Shown here in pieces: positions 1-6,688 of a DNA stretch of 9,528 bases. Made by a program: the position numbers and the translations under genes. The notes under the pieces were generated by a model, which did no database searches, had not been told where the DNA came from, and saw only the letters and a program-made list of their open reading frames with translations. Source of the stretch: Sulfidibacterium sp964598065 (GTDB taxonomy: Bacteria > Bacteroidota > Bacteroidia > Bacteroidales > F082); the NCBI GenBank assembly GCA_964598065.1, contig CAZRAW010000085.1, positions 1 through 9,528 on the forward strand, written 5' to 3'. The first letter of the stretch is position 1. Each line of letters opens with the position of its first letter.

Positions 1-150
1 AAAAATCAGATTTCATGTGTCTTGGATGGGTGACACGATGCATAAAGCCATGTCAATTCTGTCCATTCGGTATTTCTTCTCTTGGTTAATCCGACAGCCC
101 TACAAATTGCTTTATTTGCCTCTAGTTTTGCAACTTTAATACCTCAAATC

Positions 151-1218
151 TTACTTATGTGTCAGGACCCAAAGCTCTACTTCTTCGGAAGAACGCCAGT
201 GCTGATCTCGCTTTGTTTTTTCAGAAGCAGCTTTAACGGGTTTTTTAAAATATTTTTCCAGTTGAAATCTCCCACCTTTGGCTAGTTCCTTCTCTATCGG
301 ATGCTCTTTTGTCACATTTGTTATTTGAGCTAAATTCGAGAATATGAGCACAAGCTTTCCTTCATGTAAAAGCCTTTGTTTTGCTCCTGCAAAAAAATCA
401 GGGAATAGCTTTTCATTGTAGTAAATAGCTTCATCAATACTATCCAGATTATGAAGTTCCGGCAACCAAGGAGGGTTAAAAACAATCAGTTCGGTCTGTT
501 TTTTCCACCTACCAAAAAGATGCCCAAAGTCTAATTCTATCTTTCGAGATAACTTTGTATCTCCCATAAACTCTGCTAATCCAATAATCGCATTGGGATT
601 TGTATCTGTCCCAAAAACCTTTTGAAAACCATACTTTATCATTTGTAAAGAAAGTACTCCACTCCCAATCCCAACATCTATTGCTGACTTTTTAGGCCCT
701 TTGTAACGTTTCAACCAATTGTCAAAAAGCACTAAATGTTCAAAACGTGTAGGAAAGTAAGTACCATAATATGGATGTAATTTATTTCGAAGTACAGGAG
801 TAGAAATCCCATTTAGGTACCACTGCCAAGCACTATTTAGACCTTGTACTTGAGGAAAGGATAACAAAAAATTACTATTCTCTGGATAAAGCTTTTCCAA
901 CCAGCCGATCGAAGGAGATTTCTTTACTGCCAATTTATGATCTACAATTTCTATTAAAACAAGATTTGAGAGCTTACGATATTCTGACCGATACACACGT
1001 TGCTCCTGAAAAGACGTATTCGGAATTTTTCTATTCAGATGCGCATGTAACTCCTGAAGAAGTGACAATCCATTATTATAAAACTCTGTTATTAATATAG
1101 GGTTCCCGGCCTCCAATACTTCAATCGCATACTGAACATCTGTTCCATGTTTAAACGACTCTGTTTTTTTCCCAGACGCAATAGGTTCTGGTTTATTTAC
1201 CTTTATATCTGTAATCAT
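151..1218 (-). CDS. SAM-dependent methyltransferase with NPPW motif, substrate unknown
   Basis: Predicted cytoplasmic class I methyltransferase of 355 residues. Numbering from the ATG at 1218, residues 180-187 (IDVGIGSG) form the glycine-rich SAM-binding motif I. Residues 203-210 (GTDTNPNA) carry the acidic residue expected to bind the SAM ribose. Residues 247-254 (FNPPWLPE) are the NPP(Y/W) motif of enzymes that methylate planar amide or amino nitrogens, such as PrmC-type glutamine methyltransferases and N6-adenine enzymes. YGTYFPTR at about 151-158 sits where PrmC-like proteins have their substrate-side motif before the catalytic fold. About 145 N-terminal residues match nothing I recognise. 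The frame extends to a TTG at 1251, but the stretch between contains a perfect -7 box (1239-1246), so ATG 1218 is preferred; an AAAGGA lies about 10 bases before it. The gene is more A/T-rich than fbp and gltB, and it is transcribed away from fbp. The fold is secure; protein, RNA and DNA all remain possible substrates. Confidence 0.85.
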   Translation of the reverse strand: MITDIKVNKPEPIASGKKTESFKHGTDVQYAIEVLEAGNPILITEFYNNGLSLLQELHAHLNRKIPNTSFQEQRVYRSEYRKLSNLVLIEIVDHKLAVKKSPSIGWLEKLYPENSNFLLSFPQVQGLNSAWQWYLNGISTPVLRNKLHPYYGTYFPTRFEHLVLFDNWLKRYKGPKKSAIDVGIGSGVLSLQMIKYGFQKVFGTDTNPNAIIGLAEFMGDTKLSRKIELDFGHLFGRWKKQTELIVFNPPWLPELHNLDSIDEAIYYNEKLFPDFFAGAKQRLLHEGKLVLIFSNLAQITNVTKEHPIEKELAKGGRFQLEKYFKKPVKAASEKTKRDQHWRSSEEVELWVLTHK

Positions 1219-1238
1219 TGATTGGTTTTCCTTTCGCA

Positions 1239-1246
1239 CAAAGGTA
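1239..1246 (-). promoter_or_regulatory. Putative Bacteroidota -7 promoter box for the methyltransferase gene
   Basis: On the minus strand this reads TACCTTTG, a perfect match to the Bacteroidota primary-sigma -7 consensus TAnnTTTG. It ends 20 bases before ATG 1218, which would give a leader of roughly 15 bases. No clear -33 TTG is seen at the usual distance upstream, so the assignment rests on the -7 box and its position alone. It argues against the upstream TTG at 1251 as the start codon, because that codon would lie upstream of the transcription start. Confidence 0.5.
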
Positions 1247-1340
1247 AGCAATCCTTTCTATCTATTCCTGTGACTTATGTGGTTATAAAAATGACAAAAT
1301 AAAAGAAGTAACTTTATAGAAAATTTACGTGGGAAAATGC

Positions 1341-1350
1341 GGCACGTGCC
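1341..1350. repeat. Perfect 10-bp palindrome GGCACGTGCC
   Basis: GGCACGTGCC equals its own reverse complement. It lies about 95 bases upstream of the methyltransferase -7 box, inside a G/C-richer patch (about 1337-1385) within otherwise A/T-rich intergenic DNA. It could be a dimeric regulator site or part of a dispersed repeat; nothing in the window separates these. No second copy was noticed in the window. Confidence 0.5.
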
Positions 1351-1410
1351 ATACCTGCACACGTTAGAGCGCAATGTTCAGTGGCAGGGAAAAAAGGGAA
1401 GCACCCGGCT

Positions 1411-1496
1411 TTTGAGCGCAGCTTTGCAAACGAAGATTACGACTTTAACGGAACACTTTTCCTAACATTAATCCTACAATGCAAAGCTGCTTCAGG
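1411..1496. repeat. Inverted repeat with 11-bp perfect arms and a loop of about 51 bases
   Basis: GCAGCTTTGCA at 1418-1428 is the exact reverse complement of TGCAAAGCTGC at 1480-1490. With one bulged base at 1417, pairing continues outward: TGAG (1413-1416) against TTCA (1491-1494), including one G-T pair, then two further G-T pairs to 1411 and 1496. The two arms enclose 51 bases without an evident inner stem and with no T-run after the right arm, so this is not a standard intrinsic terminator. It may be the folded end of a repeat or mobile element, or a structured RNA. Confidence 0.45.
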
Positions 1497-1622
1497 AACA
1501 GGTTATTCCGGGTAAAAATATTTTGCGGAAGTTTAGGGTTTTAAAAAAGCCTGTTTTCTCTCTCCGCATTGAAATGCACAGATGAAAGGTGGCGTAACGA
1601 TTTTTGAAGATGACATGTTTAG

Positions 1623-1772
1623 GTTACCATATACAAGTTCTTAGAAAACAACGAAGATTTGGATTTAATACGTAAATCACGTAAGAGACTCTAAAATGGA
1701 TATTCCGGTCGTCACCATGTAAAAAAACTTGCAGAGCATGAACTATCAACGGTTTCAAAGAATGTAAATTAA
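1623..1772 (+). pseudogene. Possible decayed 3' end of an unrecognised gene
   Basis: One plus-strand frame reads, after a TAG at 1620-1622, a coding-like peptide containing LENNEDLDLIRKSRKRL. It stops at TAA 1692-1694, then resumes in the same frame with HHVKKLAEHELSTVSKN and ends at TAA 1770-1772. Both halves are hydrophilic, charged and protein-like in composition, and share one frame across the stop, as a degraded gene end would. Just upstream, a different frame from ATG 1582 encodes MKGGVTIFEDDMFRLPY before stopping at 1644, which would fit a frameshift near 1630. I do not recognise the family. Chance open frames of this size are common, so this is a hypothesis only. Confidence 0.25.
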
Positions 1773-1859
1773 TTTTTAGTAGACACTAATGAAATTTGTT
1801 AAATCACAACACAAACAAAAAGTTGTATTTGCAGCTTGAATTCTGCATATAAAAAACGC

Positions 1860-1872
1860 CCTGTTTCACAGG
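1860..1872. other. Small hairpin abutting the fbp -7 box
   Basis: CCTG (1860-1863) pairs with CAGG (1869-1872) around a TTTCA loop. The stem is flanked on the left by an A-run (1851-1856) and on the right by a short T-run (1873-1876), so it resembles a weak intrinsic terminator that could act in either direction. It ends 5 bases before the fbp -7 box and lies in the promoter spacer, so it could equally be an operator. It may insulate fbp from upstream transcription. Confidence 0.3.
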
Positions 1873-1877
1873 TTTTC

Positions 1878-1885
1878 TAATTTTG
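1878..1885 (+). promoter_or_regulatory. Putative Bacteroidota -7 promoter box for fbp and the aspartate kinase gene
   Basis: TAATTTTG matches the consensus TAnnTTTG exactly and ends 24 bases before the fbp ATG at 1910, giving a predicted leader of about 20 bases. A -33 TTG is not seen at the usual 17-23 base spacing; the nearest upstream TTG (1836-1838) is too far. The position supports ATG 1910 as the first codon of the operon. Confidence 0.5.
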
Positions 1886-1909
1886 CAAATGACAATTTAA
1901 AAGTTGTGT

Positions 1910-3889
1910 ATGCAGAAATATGATGAAAATGCTTTTCCGAGCGAAGTGTTGGAAAAGGAAATAAAATACCTTAGGCTGCTTGCCGACCGTTTTAAAAATA
2001 TCCAGGATGCCAGTACCGAAATTATCAATTTGGAGGCTATTCTGAACCTTCCCAAAGGAACGGAACATTTCCTGAGTGATATTCATGGCGAGTATGATAC
2101 GTTCAGCCATGTACTTGCTAATGCTTCCGGTGTGGTACGCAAAAAAATTGAAGATGTCTTTGGAAAAACCATTCGCGAAAAGGAAAAACGTTTTTTGGCA
2201 ACACTGATTTATTATCCCGAAGAAAAGCTAAATCTCGTTTTGAAGGAGGAGAACGATCCGGACGAATGGTTTGCCATTATCCTGCAACGGCTGATAAAAG
2301 CAGCCCGGGCAGCCGCTTCCAAATATACCCGCTCGAAAGTGCGAAAAGCTATGCCGCCCTCGTTTTCATACATTATTGTGGAACTCCTCAACGAAGGTGG
2401 GGAGGACAAAGAGGAATATTTCGAAGGCATTATAAATACCATTATCGAGATTAACCGCGCCGAATCTTTTATCATAGCTATTTGCAAATTTATTCAACGA
2501 CTGCTCATAGACCGCCTGCATATTATCGGCGACATTTATGACCGGGGTCCCTATGCCGAAAAGGTGATGGATCGTCTGGTAAATTATCATTCGGTAGATA
2601 TTCAGTGGGGCAACCATGATATCCTTTGGATGGGAGCTGTGTCGGGTAGTTATGCGCTGATTGCAAATATGATAAGAATTTCACTACGCTACAATAATCT
2701 GAGCACATTGGAAGATGCCTACGGCATTAATCTGCTTCCGCTTGCCACCTTTGCCATGAAAGCCTATCGGGGAGACAATTGTTTTGTGTTTTCTTCCAAA
2801 GCCGAAACGGATGGAAAAGATGCGGAGATTATCCGGCAAATGCACAAAGCTATTTCCATTATCCAGCTTAAGTTAGAAGGGCAGATTGTCCGACGCAATC
2901 CGCATTTCGGGATGGAAGACCGGTTACTGCTCGACAAAATTGATTACAAAAAGGGAACTATCCTTATCAACGGAAAAACCTACACTTTGCTTGACAAAAA
3001 TTTTCCAACTATTGATCCGGCAGATACCTACCGGCTTTCTGCAGAGGAACAGGAGGTCATGGAGAAACTGGGCAACAGCATTAAAAACAGCCAGCGTTTG
3101 CAAAGCCATATTGAGTTTCTTTTTTCGCATGGAAGCATGTATCTGACTTTTAATGCAAATCTTTTGTATCACGGCTCTATACCGATGGACGGCAAAGGTA
3201 ATTTTGCCTCTTTTGAGATTGAGGGTTCCAAATATTCGGGGAAAGCCCTTTGCGACCATTTCGACCGGGTAGCACGTAAAGCGTATCATCATCGTTTTAA
3301 CCGGCATTATGAAACAACAGCCGACTATCTGTGGTATCTGTGGTGTGGGTCGTTGTCTCCGCTTTTCGGAAAGACAAAGATGGCTACTTTTGAACGTTAT
3401 TTTCTTGCGGAACAGGAGACACACGAAGAAAAAAGAAATCCCTATTATGAACTGGCTTACGATAATGAAGTTTTTTGTACGGCTATCCTGAAAGAGTTTG
3501 GGCTAACCGGAAAAAATTCGCGTATTGTTAACGGCCATGTTCCGGTAAAAGTGCGAAAAGGCGAAAGCCCCATTAAAGCCAATGGAAAATTATTCGTTAT
3601 CGACGGTGGTATGTCGGTTCCTTATCAAAAAGTTACCGGCGTTTCGGGTTATACCCTGATTTACAATTCTTATGGACTGGTACTTGTTGAGCATGAGCAT
3701 TTTGATTCAAAACGTCAGGCCATTGTGGAGGAAAAAGATATTATCTCGAAACGCATTTTTATCGAAACCAATGCAATCCGAAAACGGGTGAAAGATACTG
3801 ATATCGGAAAAGATTTGATGGCACAAATCAGTGACCTGAAAATGCTGCTGACGGCATACAGAAAAGGACTGATTAAAGAACGTTTTTAA
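1910..3889 (+). CDS. fbp: Fructose-1,6-bisphosphatase, class III
   Basis: A cytoplasmic enzyme that hydrolyses fructose-1,6-bisphosphate to fructose-6-phosphate and phosphate, the committed step of gluconeogenesis. The class is Mn-dependent in characterised members such as Bacillus subtilis Fbp. The 659 residues match the usual family size of about 640-670. The calcineurin-like metallophosphatase motifs occur in order: SDIHGEYD at 56-63 (D57, H59), GDIYDRGP at 207-214 (D208, D211), GNHD at 234-237, a candidate metal-ligand histidine H421 in YHGS, and NGHVP from 541 (H543). DGG follows at 565-567. Start: ATG 1910 is chosen over an in-frame TTG at 1904 because it gives the expected N-terminus (MQKYDENAFPSEVL) and lies just after a -7 box. 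The gene ends with tandem in-frame stops TAA and TAG (3887-3892). The aspartate kinase gene begins 12 bases after the first stop, so the two are probably co-transcribed. No truncation or missing ligand was seen. Confidence 0.96.
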   Translation: MQKYDENAFPSEVLEKEIKYLRLLADRFKNIQDASTEIINLEAILNLPKGTEHFLSDIHGEYDTFSHVLANASGVVRKKIEDVFGKTIREKEKRFLATLIYYPEEKLNLVLKEENDPDEWFAIILQRLIKAARAAASKYTRSKVRKAMPPSFSYIIVELLNEGGEDKEEYFEGIINTIIEINRAESFIIAICKFIQRLLIDRLHIIGDIYDRGPYAEKVMDRLVNYHSVDIQWGNHDILWMGAVSGSYALIANMIRISLRYNNLSTLEDAYGINLLPLATFAMKAYRGDNCFVFSSKAETDGKDAEIIRQMHKAISIIQLKLEGQIVRRNPHFGMEDRLLLDKIDYKKGTILINGKTYTLLDKNFPTIDPADTYRLSAEEQEVMEKLGNSIKNSQRLQSHIEFLFSHGSMYLTFNANLLYHGSIPMDGKGNFASFEIEGSKYSGKALCDHFDRVARKAYHHRFNRHYETTADYLWYLWCGSLSPLFGKTKMATFERYFLAEQETHEEKRNPYYELAYDNEVFCTAILKEFGLTGKNSRIVNGHVPVKVRKGESPIKANGKLFVIDGGMSVPYQKVTGVSGYTLIYNSYGLVLVEHEHFDSKRQAIVEEKDIISKRIFIETNAIRKRVKDTDIGKDLMAQISDLKMLLTAYRKGLIKERF

Positions 3890-3901
3890 TAGACAAACCG
3901 A

Positions 3902-5179
3902 ATGTTAAGGGTTTTTAAATTTGGTGGCGCTTTACTAAAAGACGTACGTGGCATGCGCAATATGACTTCCATCGTTGAGGAGTTTAAGTGCGAAGCGCTG
4001 GTGATAGTGGTTTCGGCCATTGGGAAAACCACCAATGCCCTTGAAAATTTATTGCATTTGTCGCGACAAAAACAGCCACAACTGTTGCAGGAAGCTTATT
4101 TTGCATTGAAGAACAAGCATGTACGGCTTATCCGAAGTCTAAAGCTGCAAGATGAAAGTATGTTGATGCATCAAATTGAAGAGGATTTTTACAATTTATG
4201 GCAGGCATTGGAAAAACTTCCCAAAGACCACTTTTTTGCTTATGATAGTGTGGTGAGTTTCGGAGAACTTTTTTCAGGACGTATTGCTGCTCACTGGTTG
4301 AAGGAAAAGCAGATTCCTGTTAAACTTGTGGATGCCAGGCAGGTGGTGGTAACAGATGAAAATTTTACACGCGCCAACATAAATTGGCCTTATACCGAAA
4401 AAACCATTGAAGCTCGGGTAAAACCGGAATTACAGCGTGGCAACATTGTGCTAACACAGGGCTTTATCTCTGCCGGACACAAAGGTCACGCCACCACGTT
4501 AGGACGCGAAGGGTCTGATTTTTCGGCAGCCATTTTTGCGTATGCCTTACAGGCCGATGAGGTTTGCATCTGGAAAGATGTGCCGGGATTGATGAACTGT
4601 AATCCGCGTATTTTCAGCGATGCCATAAAACTTACCCACGTTTCTTATAATGAAGCCATCGAACTGGCATTTTACGGCGCTTCGGTGATTCATCCCAAAA
4701 CACTCCAACCGCTACGCAAAAAGAATATCCCCCTGAAAGTGTGTGCGTTTTACACACCGGAAACTCCACCGACACTTATTGATGCCAACGAAGAAAATGA
4801 CGCAGACATCCCGAAGATTATTTTAAAAGAACACCAAACGTTGCTGAGTATCAGCTCCCGCGATTTGTCTTTCATGGCCGAAGAGAACCTGAAAACGGTC
4901 TTCAGCTCTTTTAGTAAACACAAATTGCACATTAACCTGATGCAGAACTCGGCTGTGAGTTTTTCGGTTTGCTTCGACGAAAACAGGGAAAAATTAGATG
5001 CAGTGATAAACAACCTGAAAGAGGAATTTATTTTAAAATACAACGTTGGACTACAACTGCTGACCATCCGGCACGACAACGGCCGTCTGCTGCAAAAACT
5101 TACTCAGGGAAAACAAATTTATCTCAGTCAGAAAAACCGTACAACACTCCAGGTTTTGATGCGTCAGACGGAACAATAG
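3902..5179 (+). CDS. lysC: Aspartate kinase, monofunctional
   Basis: Phosphorylates aspartate to 4-aspartyl phosphate with ATP, the first step toward lysine, threonine, methionine and diaminopimelate for the cell wall; cytoplasmic. The 425 residues contain an amino-acid kinase domain (about 1-285). KFGGALL at 6-12 corresponds to the usual KFGGTS/KFGGAS signature, SFGELFSGR at 119-127 holds the conserved Glu (E122), TTLGREGSDFSAA at 198-210 is the phosphate- and aspartate-binding loop, and IHPKTLQPL at 263-271 is a further family signature. Residues from about 310 to the end fit the regulatory ACT region, including QNSAVSFSVCFD at 348-359, suggesting feedback control by an end-product amino acid. 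No homoserine dehydrogenase domain follows, so this is not a ThrA-type fusion. lysC is the generic symbol; the isozyme identity is not resolved. It lies 12 bases after fbp with no visible Shine-Dalgarno, consistent with one operon, and converges on gltD with 36 bases between. Confidence 0.93.
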   Translation: MLRVFKFGGALLKDVRGMRNMTSIVEEFKCEALVIVVSAIGKTTNALENLLHLSRQKQPQLLQEAYFALKNKHVRLIRSLKLQDESMLMHQIEEDFYNLWQALEKLPKDHFFAYDSVVSFGELFSGRIAAHWLKEKQIPVKLVDARQVVVTDENFTRANINWPYTEKTIEARVKPELQRGNIVLTQGFISAGHKGHATTLGREGSDFSAAIFAYALQADEVCIWKDVPGLMNCNPRIFSDAIKLTHVSYNEAIELAFYGASVIHPKTLQPLRKKNIPLKVCAFYTPETPPTLIDANEENDADIPKIILKEHQTLLSISSRDLSFMAEENLKTVFSSFSKHKLHINLMQNSAVSFSVCFDENREKLDAVINNLKEEFILKYNVGLQLLTIRHDNGRLLQKLTQGKQIYLSQKNRTTLQVLMRQTEQ

Positions 5180-5181
5180 CG

Positions 5182-5205
5182 AAATTATTTCTCGAAAATT
5201 AATTT
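5182..5205. terminator. Possible bidirectional A/T-rich hairpin between convergent genes
   Basis: AAATTATTT (5182-5190) can pair with AAATTAATTT (5196-5205) with one bulged T, forming about nine A-T pairs around a 5-base loop. It lies in the 36-base gap between the stop of the aspartate kinase gene and the stop of gltD, where a shared terminator would be expected. The stem has no G-C pairs and would be weak, so the call rests largely on position. Confidence 0.3.
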
Positions 5206-5215
5206 GAGCACTGGT

Positions 5216-6643
5216 TTATTCCTGTTCTTTGGTTAAGAAGTCGTTCACATACGCAGCTGCTATTTTTCCTCCCTGAATGGCATGGACCACGAGGCTGGCT
5301 CCGCGTTCCACATCTCCGGCAGCAAAAACTTTTTCAATTGAAGTTTGTTTGGTTTCGTTTACTTTTACATTTCCCCTCGCGTCATATTCTACTCCGAGAC
5401 TATCCAGTAAACCCCGGTGAACAGGTTGGGTGAACCCCATGGCAAGCAATACTAAGTCGGCCCTCAGGCGTTTTGGCTTCCCTTTTTCATTCATTTTCCA
5501 TTGTTCCGCGGCAGGTTTGGTCCATTCCAAACCAATCACTTCTACCTGTTTTACAACACCGTTATCACCCAAAATTCTTTTGGTAAGCAGACTCCATTTC
5601 CGTTCGCAACCTTCCTCGTGAGAGCTTGTTGTCCGCAACACATTAGGCCAGTAAGGCCACGGATTATTCTCATCCCTTTTTTTCGACGGCTTGGGAAGTA
5701 TTTCTATCTGTGTTACGCTGGCTGCCTTCTGACGGATGGCCGTTCCTACACAGTCAGACCCGGTATCACCTCCGCCAATAACTAATACGTGTTTTCCGCC
5801 GGCATCGATAATCTCGTCCGCCGGCATCTTTTCCCCTGCTACTCTTCGGTTGTTCTGTACCAGAAAATCCATGGCAAAGTGAACTCCTTGCAAGTTACGA
5901 CCTTCAACGGCAAGGTCGCGTGGTTGTTCGACGCCGAGAGCAAGTACAATTGCATCATAATCTTTAAGTAATTCCTCCCCGGTAATATCCCTGCCAACTA
6001 ATACATTGGTTTTAAAGGTAATTCCTTCTTCCTTAAAAAGTGACAGTCGCCGGTCAATTACTGTTTTATTCAATTTAAAATCAGGGATTCCATATCGCAA
6101 CAGCCCACCGATGGCATCATTTTTTTCAAAAACCGTAACATGGTGTCCGGCACGATTCAACAGGTCTGCTGCCGATAAGCCTGCGGGACCGGAACCGATA
6201 ACGGCCACTGTTTTTCCTGTTCTTGTCTGTGGTGGGTTGGGTTTGATAAAACCCAAGTCAAAAGCGCTTTCAACTGTGGCACATTCGTTTTCGCGGACGG
6301 TAACCGCTTCTTCATGAATGGCCAGCACACAGGATTTCTCACAGAGTGCCGGACATACCCTTCCGGTAATTTCGGGAAAGCTGTTAGTCGAATGAAGTAT
6401 TCTATATGCTTCCTCCACATTCCCGTGATATAAAGAATCCTGCCATTCCGGTATTTTACTTCCGACCGGACAAGCCCAATGGCAAAAAGGTACACCGCAA
6501 TCCATACAGCGTGAGGCCTGTAATTTCCTGTCCTGGTTATTGAGTGTCTGTTCCACTTCACCAAAATCATAAATTCTTTCCTTTACCGGCCTGTAACCAC
6601 CTTCTTTTCTGCCAACAGTCATAAATCCTTTTGGATCGCCCAT
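5216..6643 (-). CDS. gltD: Glutamate synthase (NADPH), small (beta) subunit
   Basis: The beta subunit of GOGAT oxidises NADPH on FAD and passes electrons through iron-sulfur clusters to the large subunit, which converts 2-oxoglutarate plus glutamine to two glutamates. The 475 residues match the usual length. Cysteines C46, C49, C54, C58 and C97, C101, C105 form the N-terminal iron-sulfur ligand groups. VIGSGPAGLSAA at 148-159 is the FAD Rossmann loop, VIGGGDTGSDC at 288-298 the NADPH-binding loop, and AAGD at 441-444 the second FAD contact near the C-terminus. The start is ATG 6643; on the minus strand an AGAGG (6648-6652) lies 4 bases upstream, a modest ribosome-binding site. It follows gltB after 45 bases on the same strand, the standard gltBD order, so co-transcription and complex formation are expected. 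Related FAD subunits occur in other oxidoreductases, but the adjacent gltB settles the assignment. Confidence 0.96.
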   Translation of the reverse strand: MGDPKGFMTVGRKEGGYRPVKERIYDFGEVEQTLNNQDRKLQASRCMDCGVPFCHWACPVGSKIPEWQDSLYHGNVEEAYRILHSTNSFPEITGRVCPALCEKSCVLAIHEEAVTVRENECATVESAFDLGFIKPNPPQTRTGKTVAVIGSGPAGLSAADLLNRAGHHVTVFEKNDAIGGLLRYGIPDFKLNKTVIDRRLSLFKEEGITFKTNVLVGRDITGEELLKDYDAIVLALGVEQPRDLAVEGRNLQGVHFAMDFLVQNNRRVAGEKMPADEIIDAGGKHVLVIGGGDTGSDCVGTAIRQKAASVTQIEILPKPSKKRDENNPWPYWPNVLRTTSSHEEGCERKWSLLTKRILGDNGVVKQVEVIGLEWTKPAAEQWKMNEKGKPKRLRADLVLLAMGFTQPVHRGLLDSLGVEYDARGNVKVNETKQTSIEKVFAAGDVERGASLVVHAIQGGKIAAAYVNDFLTKEQE

Positions 6644-6688
6644 AACGCCTCTGTTTTTATGTTACTCAATTTTTTTCAGCTTTTATTT

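Larger units (their letters stand above)
1252..1877. other. Divergent intergenic interval with repeats and a possible gene relic; no intact gene
   Basis: About 625 bases separate the methyltransferase promoter from the fbp promoter. No reading frame here is long enough, or has enough family signal, to be called a gene. The interval contains a perfect palindrome (1341-1350), a long inverted repeat (about 1411-1496), a coding-like frame with internal stops (1623-1772) and a small hairpin next to the fbp promoter (1860-1872). No tRNA or rRNA was recognised by eye. The mix of inverted repeats and a broken frame fits an eroded mobile or repeat element, but no transposase motif or clear target duplication was found. 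Confidence 0.5.

Noticed and set aside
26..139. Plus-strand 37-codon ORF from ATG 26 with a hydrophobic second half.
   Set aside because: Short, no promoter or family signal, and antisense to an equally open minus-strand frame.
6..143. Minus-strand open frame of 45 codons after the methyltransferase stop (contains KLEANKAICRAVGLTKRR).
   Set aside because: It follows an in-frame TGA (144-146), has no ATG start and no recognisable motif. It could be a gene remnant, but this length is common by chance.
82..285. Plus-strand 67-codon frame rich in Phe and Leu, opening with TTG.
   Set aside because: Mostly antisense to the 3' end of the methyltransferase gene; its hydrophobic look comes from reading Lys/Glu codons in reverse.
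1359..1366. ACGTTAGA resembling the GTTRRRY core of an integron attC site.
   Set aside because: The final position is not a pyrimidine, no matching RYYYAAC partner at suitable spacing was found, and there is no integrase or cassette array.
1337..1465. Plus-strand 42-codon ORF from ATG 1337 (begins MRHVPYLHTLERN).
   Set aside because: It overlaps the palindrome and the left arm of the inverted repeat, has no promoter box or ribosome-binding site, and matches no family I know; the structure better explains the sequence.
2924..3424. 166-codon minus-strand frame opposite fbp.
   Set aside because: Antisense shadow of a strongly conserved gene; no family motif and no start signal.
6157..6570. 137-codon minus-strand frame within gltD.
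   Set aside because: An out-of-frame shadow of gltD, whose own frame carries all the cysteine and nucleotide-binding motifs.
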